From NCBI GenBank assembly GCA_024742485.1, contig JANSYK010000001.1, positions 124,001 to 188,000 of the forward strand: DNA of 64,000 bases, read 5' to 3'. The translations under genes were made by a program, and so were the position numbers. Below, piece by piece: positions 1 through 8,683 of the stretch; the stretch's first letter is position 1; every line of letters starts with the position of its first letter. The notes beneath the pieces were generated by a model, which searched no databases, was not told where the DNA came from, and saw only the letters and a program-made list of their open reading frames with translations. Source of the DNA: Alphaproteobacteria bacterium (GTDB taxonomy: Bacteria > Pseudomonadota > Alphaproteobacteria > Rhizobiales > Rhizobiaceae).

Positions 1-2498
1 ACACCATTGAAAAGGCGCTGATCAACGAAAACGCGGTCAGTATCTCTGCATTCCGTGAGGATGAAAGCGGATCCCGGAAGATTGTCAATCTCGATGCCAG
101 ACAGGGGCATCGCTGGGCGAGGGGTCCGGATCAGGGTGTACGCGAGGAAGGCCGGGTCAATGTGTTTGATCAGGTCGCAAAACACATTGCCGACAAGCGG
201 GCAGCCGGGGCCAAGGTCCTGATCACGGCCTGGAGCGAGGGGTCGTTGGACCGGCTGATGCAGGTGCTGGGCGAACATGGTCTCGAGCGGGTCAGGCAAA
301 TTGACACGCTGGACGCAATGGATCAGTTGCAGAAAGGCGAAGCAGCGTCAGCTATCCTCCATCTTGAAAGCGGATTTGAGACCGACTCTCTGGTCATAAT
401 CGGCGAACAGGACATATTGGGCGACCGGTTGGTGCGCCGCGGACGCCGCCGCAAGCGTGGCGCCGATTTCATCTCCGAAGTATCCGGCCTGGAGGAAGGC
501 GACATCGTCGTTCATGCGGAGCATGGGATTGGCCGGTTCATGGGATTGAACACCATTCAGGCCGCCGGCGCGCCTCATGCCTGTCTGGAACTGCAATATG
601 CCGAAAAGGCGAAGCTATTCCTGCCGGTGGAAAACATCGAGCTCCTTTCACGCTACGGGTCGGACGCGTCCGGTGCGGTTCTCGACAAGCTCGGAGGCGT
701 TGCCTGGCAATCGCGCAAGGCCAAACTGAAAAAAAGGCTTCTCGACATTGCCGATGGCCTGATCCGGATCGCTGCCGAGCGCCAGACCCGAACGGCGCCC
801 AAACTGAACGTTCCGGACGGGCTCTATGATGAATTCGCGGCCCGATTTCCCTATGACGAAACCGATGACCAGATGGTTGCCATCGATTCGGTCCTCGATG
901 ATCTCGCCGCCGGAAAACCGATGGATCGGCTGGTATGCGGTGATGTGGGTTTCGGCAAAACGGAAGTTGCCCTGCGCGCCGCCTTTGTCGCGGCCATGAA
1001 TGGTGTCCAGGTGGCCGTGGTGGTCCCGACGACCTTGCTGGCGCGCCAACACTACAAGACCTTCACCGAACGCTTGCACGGCTTCCCGATCCGGGTGCGG
1101 CAGGCGTCGAGGCTTGTCGGGAGCAAGGAACTCACCACCACCAAGAAGGAACTCTCGGAAGGTAAGACCGACATCGTTATCGGCACCCATGCGCTGCTGG
1201 GGAAGTCAATCAGTTTTGCCAATCTCGGATTTCTTGTCATCGATGAGGAGCAGCATTTCGGCGTCAAGCACAAGGAGCGGCTCAAGGAGCTCAAATCCGA
1301 CGTGCATGTTCTGACCCTGTCGGCAACACCCATTCCGCGAACCTTGCAACTGGCCATGACCGGTGTGCGCGAGCTGTCCTTGATTACCACGCCGCCGATC
1401 GACCGCATGGCGGTCAGAACATTCATCTCGCCTTTCGACGCATTGGGAATACGCGAAACGCTTTTGCGGGAGCATTACAGGGGCGGGCAGAGTTTCTACG
1501 TCTGTCCACGGATTTCAGACTTGGCCGAAGTCCACGCTTTCCTTCAATCCGACGTCCCGGAACTAAAGGTGGCGGTGGCCCATGGACAACTGGCGGCGGG
1601 CGCGCTCGATGACATCATGAATGCTTTCTACGATGGTCAATACGATGTGCTCTTGTCGACCACTATCGTGGAATCCGGGCTGGATGTGCCGACCGCCAAC
1701 ACGCTGATCGTCCACCGGGCCGACATGTTCGGGCTCGCACAGCTTTACCAGCTCCGTGGCCGGGTCGGACGCTCGAAGGTTCGAGCATTTGCGCTGTTCA
1801 CTTTGCCGGTGAACCGTACATTGACCGCGACGGCGGATCGGCGGCTGAAGGTGCTGCAGTCCCTTGACACGCTGGGCGCCGGCTTCCAGTTGGCCAGCCA
1901 CGACCTTGATATTCGCGGCGCAGGCAATCTTCTGGGGGAGGAACAGTCGGGCCACATTCGAGAGGTTGGATTCGAGCTCTACCAGCATATGCTGGAAGAA
2001 GCCGTCACCGAGCTCAAGGGCGAAGAGGAAATCGTCGATACCGGTTGGTCACCGCAGATTTCCGTTGGAACGTCGGTCATGATACCCGATGAATATGTCC
2101 CCGATCTGCATTTGCGACTGGGATTGTATCGCCGGGTTGGCGATCTGACGACATCTGCCGAGATCGATGCGTTCGGTGCCGAACTCATAGATCGTTTCGG
2201 GCCGCTGCCCGATGAGGTGCAGCACCTGTTGAAGATCGTCTATGTGAAGTCGCTTTGCCGAACCGCCAATGTCGAAAAACTCGATGCCGGACCAAAGGGC
2301 GTTGTCGTGCAATTCCGCAATGGTGAATTTCCCAATCCGACAGGACTGGTTGCGCATTTGGGCAAACAGGGCACGCTGGCGAAGATACGTCCCGATCAGA
2401 CCATATTGTTCATCCGGGACCTGCCAACCGCCGAAAAGCGATTGGCTGGTGCGGCAGTCATCATGAGCCAGATGGCCGAGATAGCGACTGACCTGTGA
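1..2498 (+). CDS. mfd: Transcription-repair coupling factor Mfd (5' truncated by window edge)
   Basis: ATP-dependent DNA translocase that removes RNA polymerase stalled at lesions and recruits UvrA. The reading frame is open from base 3, so the gene begins before the window; about 830 of the roughly 1,150 residues normal for Mfd are present. Visible in order: end of the UvrB-like N-terminal part, the CarD-like polymerase-interacting domain (GDIVVHAEHGIGRF, near 500-540), Walker A GDVGFGKTE (about 937-965), the DEEQ box (near 1245), motif III SATPIPRTL (near 1320), motif VI QLRGRVGRS (near 1750), the translocation motif GAGNLLGEEQSG (near 1920-1955) and the C-terminal regulatory domain. It ends seven bases before a convergent gene. 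Identification is secure. Confidence 0.97.
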   Translation, partial: TIEKALINENAVSISAFREDESGSRKIVNLDARQGHRWARGPDQGVREEGRVNVFDQVAKHIADKRAAGAKVLITAWSEGSLDRLMQVLGEHGLERVRQIDTLDAMDQLQKGEAASAILHLESGFETDSLVIIGEQDILGDRLVRRGRRRKRGADFISEVSGLEEGDIVVHAEHGIGRFMGLNTIQAAGAPHACLELQYAEKAKLFLPVENIELLSRYGSDASGAVLDKLGGVAWQSRKAKLKKRLLDIADGLIRIAAERQTRTAPKLNVPDGLYDEFAARFPYDETDDQMVAIDSVLDDLAAGKPMDRLVCGDVGFGKTEVALRAAFVAAMNGVQVAVVVPTTLLARQHYKTFTERLHGFPIRVRQASRLVGSKELTTTKKELSEGKTDIVIGTHALLGKSISFANLGFLVIDEEQHFGVKHKERLKELKSDVHVLTLSATPIPRTLQLAMTGVRELSLITTPPIDRMAVRTFISPFDALGIRETLLREHYRGGQSFYVCPRISDLAEVHAFLQSDVPELKVAVAHGQLAAGALDDIMNAFYDGQYDVLLSTTIVESGLDVPTANTLIVHRADMFGLAQLYQLRGRVGRSKVRAFALFTLPVNRTLTATADRRLKVLQSLDTLGAGFQLASHDLDIRGAGNLLGEEQSGHIREVGFELYQHMLEEAVTELKGEEEIVDTGWSPQISVGTSVMIPDEYVPDLHLRLGLYRRVGDLTTSAEIDAFGAELIDRFGPLPDEVQHLLKIVYVKSLCRTANVEKLDAGPKGVVVQFRNGEFPNPTGLVAHLGKQGTLAKIRPDQTILFIRDLPTAEKRLAGAAVIMSQMAEIATDL

Positions 2499-2505
2499 AG
2501 ACCGC

Positions 2506-3630
2506 TTAGAAGGGTATTTTGAGGCCGACGGTCCCTGTAAATCGGTCGAGGTTTTTCTGGGTGAACGATCCGGCCGGATCATTCGGCGCACCGCGGAAAT
2601 TGAAACTCGTCACGTCCGGCAGGACTGAATAATCAATCTCGGCCCGAATGACTGCTCTGCCAAAGCGAAAATGCTCCGGCACCTTGATCGTCGCTCCGCC
2701 GGTGATACCGCCACCGACGGTGAAACCGCTTTCACGGTATGTGTGGCGTTCGGAATATTGCGACGAAGCAGCGTTGGTATTCTGCCAGAAGGTGCCCTTG
2801 CCTTCATGGTAAGCCAAATCCACGCGGCCACCGATGTCGAATACCACATAATCGCACCAGTGGGGTGTCATGTAAGCACGGGCTTCGATAGACGTGCCGT
2901 AATAATTGTCCTGCGTATCAAGACCATAGGACTGATAAATGTTGTTGTAGAGGCTCCCCAAATACTGAACTTCAGCATACCCGTTGGAATCGAATTTGAT
3001 CCTCTCCCAAAATGGGCGCACCTCAACGGCGAAGGAATGGTTGGGCCGGTCACCATCCGGAATGAAATTCGCGCCGAACCCAACAGAACCGATGTGCCAA
3101 CTGTTGGTGGATGAGCCGTTGCCGACAACACCACCGCCGATCGAACTGTTGCCGAAGGTTGAACCACTGGTATTCAATGTCACGCCGGAATATTGACCAC
3201 TGGTCGTGTTGGTTCTGGACCCCGAATAGCTCGATTCGTCGCGCGCCCAGACAAATTTGGTGCTGATGTAATAACTGCTGCTAAAGCCGCCCGGCGACCA
3301 GCTTGGCCCGTCGATTGTCTTTTCCAGTTCCGTCTCAAAGCCATATCGGTTTATGTAACCGGCACCAATCGCCACGCCAAATTCCGTCGTGAAAGTTGGT
3401 GCAAACGTACCGATTTTCGGTTGGCTCGGGGCTTCGATGCGGGAAACAACGCCGCTGATGCCTCCCGAAAGACAACCGGGCTTCTTGTGCATCAGATACC
3501 CATTATGATGCATCGAACAATCATAGCCAGGCGGATTGCCGTTTTCGGCGCGCGCGCCTGATGTTGCAATTGCTGATAATGGTATTGCCACAGCAAGTGA
3601 CAACGCCAGGTGTGAAACACGAATATCCAT
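2506..3630 (-). CDS. Putative outer-membrane beta-barrel protein, exported
   Basis: 374 residues, family not recognised. The ATG at 3630 is chosen because it follows a purine-rich GAGGATTGGGGG and opens a clean signal peptide (MDIRVSHLAL..., cleavage likely after ARA near residue 28); a longer frame upstream adds 12 residues that would spoil it. The mature part begins with a short segment holding two cysteines, then is rich in aromatic, Gly, Ser and Asn residues in alternating patterns typical of beta strands, and ends in Lys-Ile-Pro-Phe, a C-terminal Phe as expected for BAM-inserted barrels. Role unknown. It converges on mfd. The barrel call is inference from composition and the last residue. 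Confidence 0.6.
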   Translation of the reverse strand: MDIRVSHLALSLAVAIPLSAIATSGARAENGNPPGYDCSMHHNGYLMHKKPGCLSGGISGVVSRIEAPSQPKIGTFAPTFTTEFGVAIGAGYINRYGFETELEKTIDGPSWSPGGFSSSYYISTKFVWARDESSYSGSRTNTTSGQYSGVTLNTSGSTFGNSSIGGGVVGNGSSTNSWHIGSVGFGANFIPDGDRPNHSFAVEVRPFWERIKFDSNGYAEVQYLGSLYNNIYQSYGLDTQDNYYGTSIEARAYMTPHWCDYVVFDIGGRVDLAYHEGKGTFWQNTNAASSQYSERHTYRESGFTVGGGITGGATIKVPEHFRFGRAVIRAEIDYSVLPDVTSFNFRGAPNDPAGSFTQKNLDRFTGTVGLKIPF

Positions 3631-3920
3631 GAATGACCCCCAATCCTCACGGCACAATACTGACAAAGCCGGACGCTGTCGGCGGGGCAGTCCCTCGCTG
3701 GTGCTTCACTGAACATGGAAACACGCGCCACTTACCAACAGGGGCGGCTTTTGAGGCAAAAAGAATGCAGTATAAGGGATATTATTGGCAACCGAAGCGG
3801 CTTGCCAGCTCCGATTCATGTCGGAATTCTGTGCAATATGTAACAAATATGCCGCAGAATCCTATATATTTACGCTAGTGAAGTGCGGAGTTGCACGGAT
3901 AAGTAGAACTCCCGCCCCTA

Positions 3921-4580
3921 TCAGGAACTACTGTTCGCCTGACTTGCAACCTCTCGAATTGCATTGGCCAATACTTCAGCGGGTTGCGCACCCATTACCG
4001 CATATTTGTTGTCCAGAATGAAGCAGGGGACACCGGTGACCCCCATCTTTCGCGCCGTTTCGATTTCGGTCTCGACTTCCGTGCGATCCGCATCGCCTTG
4101 CAGCAGCGTCTCTGCAACGGCACGGTCCATGCCCGCCTCCTCGGCGGCTTCGAGCAGAACTGCATTATCACCAATATGCTTGCCCTGCACAAAATAGGCG
4201 CGGAAGAGGGCTTCCACCAACCGGTCCTGGACACCAGGTGCTTCCATTGCCGACCAGCGAATGAGGCGGTGTGCATCCAATGTGTTGGGCGAAACGGCAA
4301 TTGCATCAAAATCGAACGGAATGTTCTCTGCACGTCCCGCCTCGGCGATTGTGCCGTAGAATTCGCGCGCCCGGTCCGTTCCGCCGAACTTTTCAGAAAG
4401 GTAGAGCTGTCGGTCCTTGCCTTCCTTCGGCAAAGTGGAGTCAAGCTGAAACGGACGCCAATGGACATCCACCTGAACATGATCAGGCAGGTCGGCCAGC
4501 GCTGTTTCCAATCGCCTTTTCCCGACATAGCACCATGGGCACATCACGTCAGAAACAACATCCACATTGATGGCGATCAT
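3921..4580 (-). CDS. DsbA-family (FrnE-like) thioredoxin-fold oxidoreductase
   Basis: 219 residues. Carries a CPWC active site at residues 14-17 and a cis-Pro loop GVTGVPCF near residue 175, both features of the DsbA/FrnE/2-hydroxychromene-carboxylate isomerase group. No signal peptide is visible, so it probably acts in the cytoplasm, unlike classical DsbA. The ATG at 4580 is preferred over the TTG one codon upstream because AAAGGA lies seven bases before it. Likely role: dithiol-disulfide exchange with unknown substrates, perhaps in oxidative-stress defence. It lies 30 bases upstream of nothing but the end of the next minus-strand gene and may be co-transcribed with the YejA-like gene. Confidence 0.88.
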   Translation of the reverse strand: MIAINVDVVSDVMCPWCYVGKRRLETALADLPDHVQVDVHWRPFQLDSTLPKEGKDRQLYLSEKFGGTDRAREFYGTIAEAGRAENIPFDFDAIAVSPNTLDAHRLIRWSAMEAPGVQDRLVEALFRAYFVQGKHIGDNAVLLEAAEEAGMDRAVAETLLQGDADRTEVETEIETARKMGVTGVPCFILDNKYAVMGAQPAEVLANAIREVASQANSSS

Positions 4581-4610
4581 CAAATCGTCCTTTGGTCAGG
4601 ATATGCAATG

Positions 4611-6434
4611 CTATTGCGCATTGTGGTCCCACCAGGTCGGGAGCTGATATCCATAAATCGGTGTCACTTCAGGGTGGGCGAGATTGGACCGATAGGCGAC
4701 CCGCTGACCCGGCAGATAGTAGAGCGGTACGACATAATGACCGGAAATCAGAACGCGGTCGAAAGCTCGCACCGAGGCCACAAACTCCTCATTGGATCGC
4801 GCATCGAGCATCGCCTGGATCATCGCATCAATGGCCGGATTGGCAGTACCCGCATAGTTGAATGTGCCTGGTATGTCACGCGACTGGCTTCCCCACCGCC
4901 ACAACTGCTCTGCGCCGGGTGAAAGAGACGCCGGATATTTTTTGACGATCAGGTCGTAATCATAATCCTGGCTGCGTTGCTGATACTGCGCATCGTCCAC
5001 CGTTCGCACGCTCAGTTCGATGCCAAGAGCCGCCAGGTTGCGCTGATAGGCCAGCGCCACTTTCTCCTGACCCTGGTTTTGTGTCATGACTTCAAAGGCC
5101 AGCGGCTTGTTGTCGGAATCGACCAGCTTGCCCTGCTGAATCGTGTAGCCGGCCTTGTTGAGCAATTTCAGCGCGGCCCGCTGAATGTTCCGATCCCGTC
5201 CGGTCCCGTCGGATTCCGAGGCACGATAGGTGCCGTCGAGAACAGAAGCCTCCACGGCATCGGGGTAGGGCGCGAGAAGGGCCATCTCGATCTCATTGGC
5301 AGGCTTGCCGATCGAAGAGAGATCGGAATGCTGAAAATAGCTTTCCGTTCTCTTATACGCCCCGTTGAAGAGGTTTCGATTGACCCACTCGAAATCGAAA
5401 AGCATCGCCAGCCCTCGGCGAAGGTCAACATTCTCGAACACGGGCCGTCGCAGGTTGAAGACAAAGCCATACATGCCGGCCGGAATCTCCTGTTCGAAGA
5501 TGGCCTTGATCACATCGCCCCGTTCGACGGCAGGGAAGTTATAGGCCCGTTCCCAGGTGATTGGGCTGCCATCGGGAAAGATGTCGAAAACACCCTTCTT
5601 GAAGGCTTCGAACTGGGCGCTGTCGGAAAGAAAATATTCGATTGTTATTTCACCGAAATTATGAAAACCGGCCGCCACCGGAAGATCTTCGGCCCAGTAA
5701 TCGTCCCTGCGCTCATAGGTGATCCGCTCACCCGGGGTGAAGGACTTGATTCTATAAGGTCCCGATGTCACGGGCTTTTCAAATGTCGACTTGTCGAAGT
5801 TCTCGGCATCGGTCGCATGTTTCGGAAGAACAGGCATCAGACCCAGGATGAGCGGAAACTCACGGCCTGCGTCCTCCTTCAGAACGAAGCGAACGCTGAG
5901 GTCGCCACGCTTTTCCATCTTTGAAATCTTGTCCATGCGGTTGGAGTAGGGCGGACGGCCCTTCGCTTCCAGGATTTCGAAGGTAAAGATGATATCGTCG
6001 GCCGTTACCGGTTCGCCGTCGGACCATTTTGCCAGAGGATTGAGATTGAACTGAATGTAGGTTCGGTCGTCATCGATTTCGATAGTTTCCGCGAGCAGAC
6101 CATAAAGCGAGAATGGTTCATCCCGCGAGCGCCGCATCAGTGCTTCATAGGTCAGATGCCCATATTCCGGGTCCCACATGCCGCGGGCCGTCGTCCGCAT
6201 GCTCTTGAGGATGAAGGGATTGAGATTGTCATAGGACCCGACAACACCATAGGAAATCTTTCCACCCTTGGGCGCGTCCGGGTTGGTGTAGGGAAAATGT
6301 GTGTAGTCCTCGGCTAGCTCCGGTTCGCCATGCGATGCGATGCCATGAGTCGGCTGCGCTGTTTGGGCTGTAGCGAACGAGACAGAGGCCGCAACAAGGA
6401 GACAGACAAGGAGTGTCACATATTGACGCATCAT
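4611..6434 (-). CDS. Peptide ABC transporter substrate-binding protein, family 5 (YejA-like)
   Basis: 607 residues. Begins at ATG 6434 behind GAGGGA; the 24 residues upstream in the same frame are rejected. Signal peptide MMRQYVTLLVCLLVAASVS..., cleavage near AQTA. The mature start (HGIASHGEPELAEDYTHF, then NPDAPKGGKI) is the hallmark of YejA-type periplasmic oligopeptide-binding proteins, followed by the family-5 fold throughout and a C-terminal LAHPEVTPIYGY-type end. Captures oligopeptides or related compounds in the periplasm for an inner-membrane ABC importer. No permease or ATPase genes accompany it, so its partners must be encoded elsewhere. Family assignment is firm, substrate unknown. 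Confidence 0.9.
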   Translation of the reverse strand: MMRQYVTLLVCLLVAASVSFATAQTAQPTHGIASHGEPELAEDYTHFPYTNPDAPKGGKISYGVVGSYDNLNPFILKSMRTTARGMWDPEYGHLTYEALMRRSRDEPFSLYGLLAETIEIDDDRTYIQFNLNPLAKWSDGEPVTADDIIFTFEILEAKGRPPYSNRMDKISKMEKRGDLSVRFVLKEDAGREFPLILGLMPVLPKHATDAENFDKSTFEKPVTSGPYRIKSFTPGERITYERRDDYWAEDLPVAAGFHNFGEITIEYFLSDSAQFEAFKKGVFDIFPDGSPITWERAYNFPAVERGDVIKAIFEQEIPAGMYGFVFNLRRPVFENVDLRRGLAMLFDFEWVNRNLFNGAYKRTESYFQHSDLSSIGKPANEIEMALLAPYPDAVEASVLDGTYRASESDGTGRDRNIQRAALKLLNKAGYTIQQGKLVDSDNKPLAFEVMTQNQGQEKVALAYQRNLAALGIELSVRTVDDAQYQQRSQDYDYDLIVKKYPASLSPGAEQLWRWGSQSRDIPGTFNYAGTANPAIDAMIQAMLDARSNEEFVASVRAFDRVLISGHYVVPLYYLPGQRVAYRSNLAHPEVTPIYGYQLPTWWDHNAQ

Positions 6435-6764
6435 GGATCCCTCGGATGATTCTTGGCCGACTCTAGCATTTTTATGGACGATCCCCATATCGTCGAAACC
6501 CACCAAAATTGGGGTTTTTGTTCAAAATAAGGTTCAATATTTACCCATATGTCGCAAACAGCGTGACACGGGGTCTGTTTGTGCTTAGACAACGTTTCAA
6601 GCCTTGCAATGGCCTCAATTAACGGACAAGGAGGGCCTGCCTCGCAGGTTGAACCCAGCAAGTGACAGTGTCCCGGCGCAACGGATTTTGCCAGATCGGA
6701 ACCTGTACCGGTTGTCCGAAATGACTAAGATCAGACCCACAATCATCCAGGAGATAATAGATTT
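6435..6764. other. Intergenic region, no gene seen
   Basis: 330 bases between the divergent yejA-like gene and the IalB gene. It must carry the promoters for both directions. It is AT-richer around 6500-6545. I see no convincing gene, hairpin or operator. Confidence 0.5.
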
Positions 6765-7391
6765 ATGACTCTCAGAACCTCACAAGTGGCCAGGACAGCT
6801 TTGGCAGCAGTCTTTGCCGGTGCGGCGGCAATCTCGCTCTCCGGTGCAGCTCACGCACAGTCACCGGGACCGGGGCAGGGTTGGTTCAAAGTGTGCACGA
6901 AGCAGGAAGACAATGATGTCTGTGTTGTGCAGAACATTGTTTCGGCGCCCACCGGTCAATTGGTGACGGCCGTTGGCCTGATTCTGGTGGAAGGCAAAGT
7001 CAACAGCAAGATTCTGCAGGTGTCGGTCCCCTCCGCCCGTGCCATTCCCCCCGGTGTCACGCTCAAGATCGATGGCGGCAAGGCACAAACCCTGCCATTC
7101 TCCGTTTGCATGCCCGACAAATGTGTCTCACAGGTGCCTCTGACGGATGCAATCATTTCATCATTCAAACGCGGTGGAGAAGCCGAATTTACATCGGTGA
7201 ATTACCAGCGGGCGCCGAATCCCATCGCGATTTCGCTCAAGGGATTTACAGACGCCTTTGACGGTGAGCCAGTGGCGCAATCGGAACTGCAGGAGCGTCA
7301 GCGATTGCTGCAGGAAGAGATGCAGCGCAAGGCACAGGCAGCACGCGAGAAGCTTGAAGAAGCGCAAAACAAGGCCAAAGAGGCCAATTGA
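6765..7391 (+). CDS. Invasion-associated locus B (IalB) family protein
   Basis: 208 residues. Signal peptide (residues 1-31, ending AHA before QSPGPGQG), then the IalB core: GWFKVCTKQED with an early cysteine, a VCVVQN motif, and the paired cysteines of VCMPDKC in the middle. IalB-family proteins are periplasmic or envelope proteins common in Rhizobiales, named from Bartonella, where they aid erythrocyte invasion; in free-living relatives the role is unclear. Residues from about 172 to the end form a charged, Glu/Lys/Gln-rich helix likely to be a coiled coil, an extension typical of part of the family. Single-gene unit followed by a hairpin at 7407-7432. Confidence 0.9.
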   Translation: MTLRTSQVARTALAAVFAGAAAISLSGAAHAQSPGPGQGWFKVCTKQEDNDVCVVQNIVSAPTGQLVTAVGLILVEGKVNSKILQVSVPSARAIPPGVTLKIDGGKAQTLPFSVCMPDKCVSQVPLTDAIISSFKRGGEAEFTSVNYQRAPNPIAISLKGFTDAFDGEPVAQSELQERQRLLQEEMQRKAQAAREKLEEAQNKAKEAN

Positions 7392-7406
7392 TCGAGTTTC
7401 AGTGAC

Positions 7407-7432
7407 CGGCCGGCACCTGTGTGTGTCGGCCG
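7407..7432 (+). terminator. Hairpin after IalB gene
   Basis: Arms CGGCCGGCAC and GTGTCGGCCG (one G-T pair) around a six-base loop, 15 bases after the stop codon. No clear T tract follows, so it is either a weak terminator or an mRNA 3'-end stabiliser. Confidence 0.45.
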
Positions 7433-7593
7433 ATCATCATGATTGGCGCCCGGCACCCAAAGCCACACAAGCCAAAAAACCTGCCGCTTACAATTTGATC
7501 CTGACCTGTTTCAATGCAGACCCTGCGTCGTACGCGCATGGGCCGAGTCGCATGTGCAGTGCATGGCGTTCAATTTTGGCAATTTGCACCTTT

Positions 7594-7643
7594 TAATGCA
7601 AATCATTCGCAATTACCTTGACAGTTGCGAATGATTTGCATTA
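7594..7643 (+). promoter_or_regulatory. sitABCD promoter with two Fur/Mur-type operator boxes
   Basis: Two 7-1-7 boxes, TGCAAATCATTCGCA (7597-7611) and TGCGAATGATTTGCA (7626-7640), are exact reverse complements; with flanks the arms reach 19 bases (7594-7612 and 7625-7643) separated by 12. The layout matches Fur-family operators, and in alphaproteobacteria the manganese-sensing Fur homologue Mur represses sitABCD through sites of this kind. A -35 TTGACA (7618-7623) lies between the boxes and a weak -10 TTATCA (7641-7646) falls 17 bases later, so bound protein would occlude the promoter. The sitA start follows 43 bases downstream. Naming Mur as the regulator is inference. Confidence 0.8.
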
Positions 7644-7685
7644 TCACAAGTTCGAATTCACACATAAATCCGATGTCAGGGGATC

Positions 7686-8591
7686 ATGATGCTTGGAAAA
7701 CTGATCTGGATCACGTCAGTGGTGGCAATTTCCATCGGCTTTTCCTCCAGCGCCTCGGCTGAAGGCAAAATGAAAGTGGTCACCACGTTCACGGTGATTG
7801 CAGACATCGCCCGAAATGTTGCCGGTGATGCTGCCGATGTGGTTTCGATTACCAAACCGGGTGCCGAAATTCACGGCTACGAGCCGACGCCCCAGGATAT
7901 CGTGCGCGCATCCGACGCCGATCTGATTTTGTGGAACGGCATGAACCTGGAACTCTGGTTCGAACAATTCCTGTCGCATATGGGTGATGTCCCGTCCGCC
8001 ACACTGACGCAGGGCATAAACCCCATCCCGATTGCCGCCGGTTCCTATGAAGGAAAGCCAAACCCTCATGCCTGGATGGGTTTGGATAATGCACTGATTT
8101 ACATAGATAATATCGTTGAAGCGTTCGCAGAGCAGGATCCGGATAACGCCGCGATCTATGTGAAGAATGCCGGTGCCTACAAAGACAAGCTGCGCGCGAC
8201 CATCGAACCGTTGCGTCAGGCGATTGCAGAAATTCCGGAGGACCGACGCTGGCTGGTAACCTGTGAGGGCGCCTTCAGCTACCTCGCACGAGATTTTGGA
8301 ATGAGGGAACTCTATCTGTGGCCGATGAATGCCGATCAGGTCGGCACGCCACAGCAGGTGCGGTCGGTGATTGACGGCGTGCGGGAGTACAATATTCCTG
8401 TTGTCTTCTGTGAGAGCACGGTCAACACAGCACCGGCGAAGCAAGTGGCCCGAGAAACCGGCGCCGAGTATGGTGGCGAACTCTATGTGGATTCGCTGAG
8501 TGATGCAGATGGAAATGTACCGACCTATCTGGACCTGCTGACCGTGACCTCACGCACGGTTGCTGAAGGTCTCAAAGCCGCAACGAATTGA
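7686..8591 (+). CDS. sitA: Manganese/iron ABC transporter, substrate-binding protein SitA
   Basis: 301 residues. Signal peptide to about residue 25 (SASAEG), then the cluster A-I metal-binding fold. Ligand candidates are visible: His in GAEIHGYEPTPQD, His in PNPHAWMG, Glu in VVFCESTVN and Asp near DADGNVPTYLD. Periplasmic capture of Mn(II), possibly also Fe(II), for delivery to SitCD. First of four genes sitABCD; the Fur/Mur boxes upstream predict repression by metal sufficiency. A 10-bp hairpin after the stop suggests that the binding-protein message is made in excess over the membrane components. A GGGG ribosome site precedes two tandem ATGs; either could start. Confidence 0.95.
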   Translation: MMLGKLIWITSVVAISIGFSSSASAEGKMKVVTTFTVIADIARNVAGDAADVVSITKPGAEIHGYEPTPQDIVRASDADLILWNGMNLELWFEQFLSHMGDVPSATLTQGINPIPIAAGSYEGKPNPHAWMGLDNALIYIDNIVEAFAEQDPDNAAIYVKNAGAYKDKLRATIEPLRQAIAEIPEDRRWLVTCEGAFSYLARDFGMRELYLWPMNADQVGTPQQVRSVIDGVREYNIPVVFCESTVNTAPAKQVARETGAEYGGELYVDSLSDADGNVPTYLDLLTVTSRTVAEGLKAATN

Positions 8592-8614
8592 ATGCGGCAT
8601 CGCGAACACCTTTG

Positions 8615-8640
8615 CCCCGGCAGCAAGGTTGCTGCCGGGG
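8615..8640 (+). terminator. Intercistronic hairpin sitA-sitB
   Basis: CCCCGGCAGC / GCTGCCGGGG around AAGGTT, without a T tract. Placed between the binding-protein gene and the ATPase gene, it probably stabilises or partly terminates sitA mRNA rather than ending the operon. Confidence 0.5.
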
Positions 8641-8683
8641 GTACACGTTTGTGAGGCGGGAAGTGTGATGTAATGGACGGGCC

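Noticed and set aside
3984-5924. Two long plus-strand frames (312 and 315 codons)
   Set aside because: Shadows of the DsbA-like and YejA-like genes on the minus strand.
7716-8444. 242-codon minus-strand frame
   Set aside because: Lies wholly antisense to sitA, has no ribosome site and reads as a low-quality, His/Arg-rich shadow.
8615-8640. Hairpin after sitA as an operon terminator
   Set aside because: No T tract and sitBCD follow directly in the same direction, so it was annotated only as an intercistronic hairpin.
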